A DNA stretch of 5,611 nucleotides. Origin: Thermoplasmata archaeon. GTDB taxonomy: Bacteria > Actinomycetota > Acidimicrobiia > Acidimicrobiales > Acidimicrobiaceae. Below, piece by piece: positions 5,482-5,611 of this stretch. A model generated the notes under the pieces. It saw only the letters and a list, made by a program, of their open reading frames with translations. It ran no database searches and had not been told where the DNA came from. Position numbers and translations under genes: made by a program. Numbering within the stretch: position 1 is the first letter of the stretch; each line of letters opens with the position of its first letter. The DNA is taken from the NCBI GenBank assembly GCA_021836665.1, contig JAKBHQ010000162.1, positions 1 through 5,611 on the forward strand, given 5' to 3'.

Positions 5482-5611
5482 TCAAGCTAGCTTAAGGCCA
5501 AGTTCGCGACTTATGACCAACCTCTGGATCTCCGAGGTTCCTTCCCCTATCTCTAGGATCTTCGAGTCACGAAAATGCCTGGCCACAGGGGTCTCATCGA
5601 TAAAGCCAGCA
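5482..5611 (-). CDS. Acyl-CoA dehydrogenase, C-terminal end (partial)
   Basis: The minus-strand frame entering at the right edge encodes 42 residues ending in TGA at 5482-5484. It contains [22 protein letters not shown] followed by RLVISRELG, split here for length. This is the conserved C-terminal signature of acyl-CoA dehydrogenases: the R-D-x-(K/R)-x-x-x-I-x-E-G-T-(S/N)-E segment contacts FAD across the tetramer interface, and IxR near the end is typical. The family are flavoenzymes that oxidise acyl-CoA to trans-2-enoyl-CoA and pass electrons to electron-transfer flavoprotein. Substrate length cannot be judged from this piece, and the catalytic glutamate lies outside the window. The gene ends 36 bases before the thymidylyltransferase start, in the same direction. 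Confidence 0.9.
   Translation of the reverse strand, partial: AGFIDETPVARHFRDSKILEIGEGTSEIQRLVISRELGLKLA

Overview
The window looks like bacterial accessory DNA of moderate GC, most likely from an actinobacterium. Three things suggest this: a DUF4232-like exported domain (a family common in Actinobacteria), several orphan exported proteins with Thr/Ser/Ala/Pro-rich mature parts, and GTG starts beside mid-GC codon use. The class is an inference; no rRNA or marker gene settles it.

Layout. Bases 1-100 carry four copies of a GGTCC(T/A)AAGA box at an exact 22-base period, resembling the repeated transposase-binding boxes at the end of an IS21-like element whose body would lie to the left. Directly after it comes a + strand reading frame (to 682) for a DUF4232-like domain without its signal peptide, so the element probably cut off the 5' end of the gene. 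Convergent to it is a lipoprotein gene of unknown function (916-1635, minus). A short single-membrane-segment protein (1867-2058, minus) follows. Divergent from that is a secreted protein frame (2324-3310, plus) of about 326 residues with a good signal peptide but no usable start codon; a one-base frameshift near 2330 separates it from a GTG start at 2316. A nested hairpin at its stop codon is a candidate terminator.

Bases 3311-4353 hold no intact gene that can be defended. They contain a cluster of perfect hairpins, a decayed IS3-family OrfA (3754-4051, minus) with in-frame stops and no OrfB partner, and a 43-base tRNA-Gln(TTG) 3' half (4181-4223, minus) lacking its 5' half. Such a half is the usual footprint of a tRNA attachment site.

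The right end is orderly and well conserved: a long-type glucose-1-phosphate thymidylyltransferase (4354-5445, minus) 36 bases downstream of the C-terminal end of an acyl-CoA dehydrogenase (5482-5611, minus, running off the window). These two are probably cotranscribed. The boundary between stable DNA and a mobile, decaying region lies near the tRNA fragment.

I did not find a convincing new multi-gene system. The best leads are the tRNA-half junction, the 22-base iterated boxes next to a truncated gene, and the start-less secreted protein.
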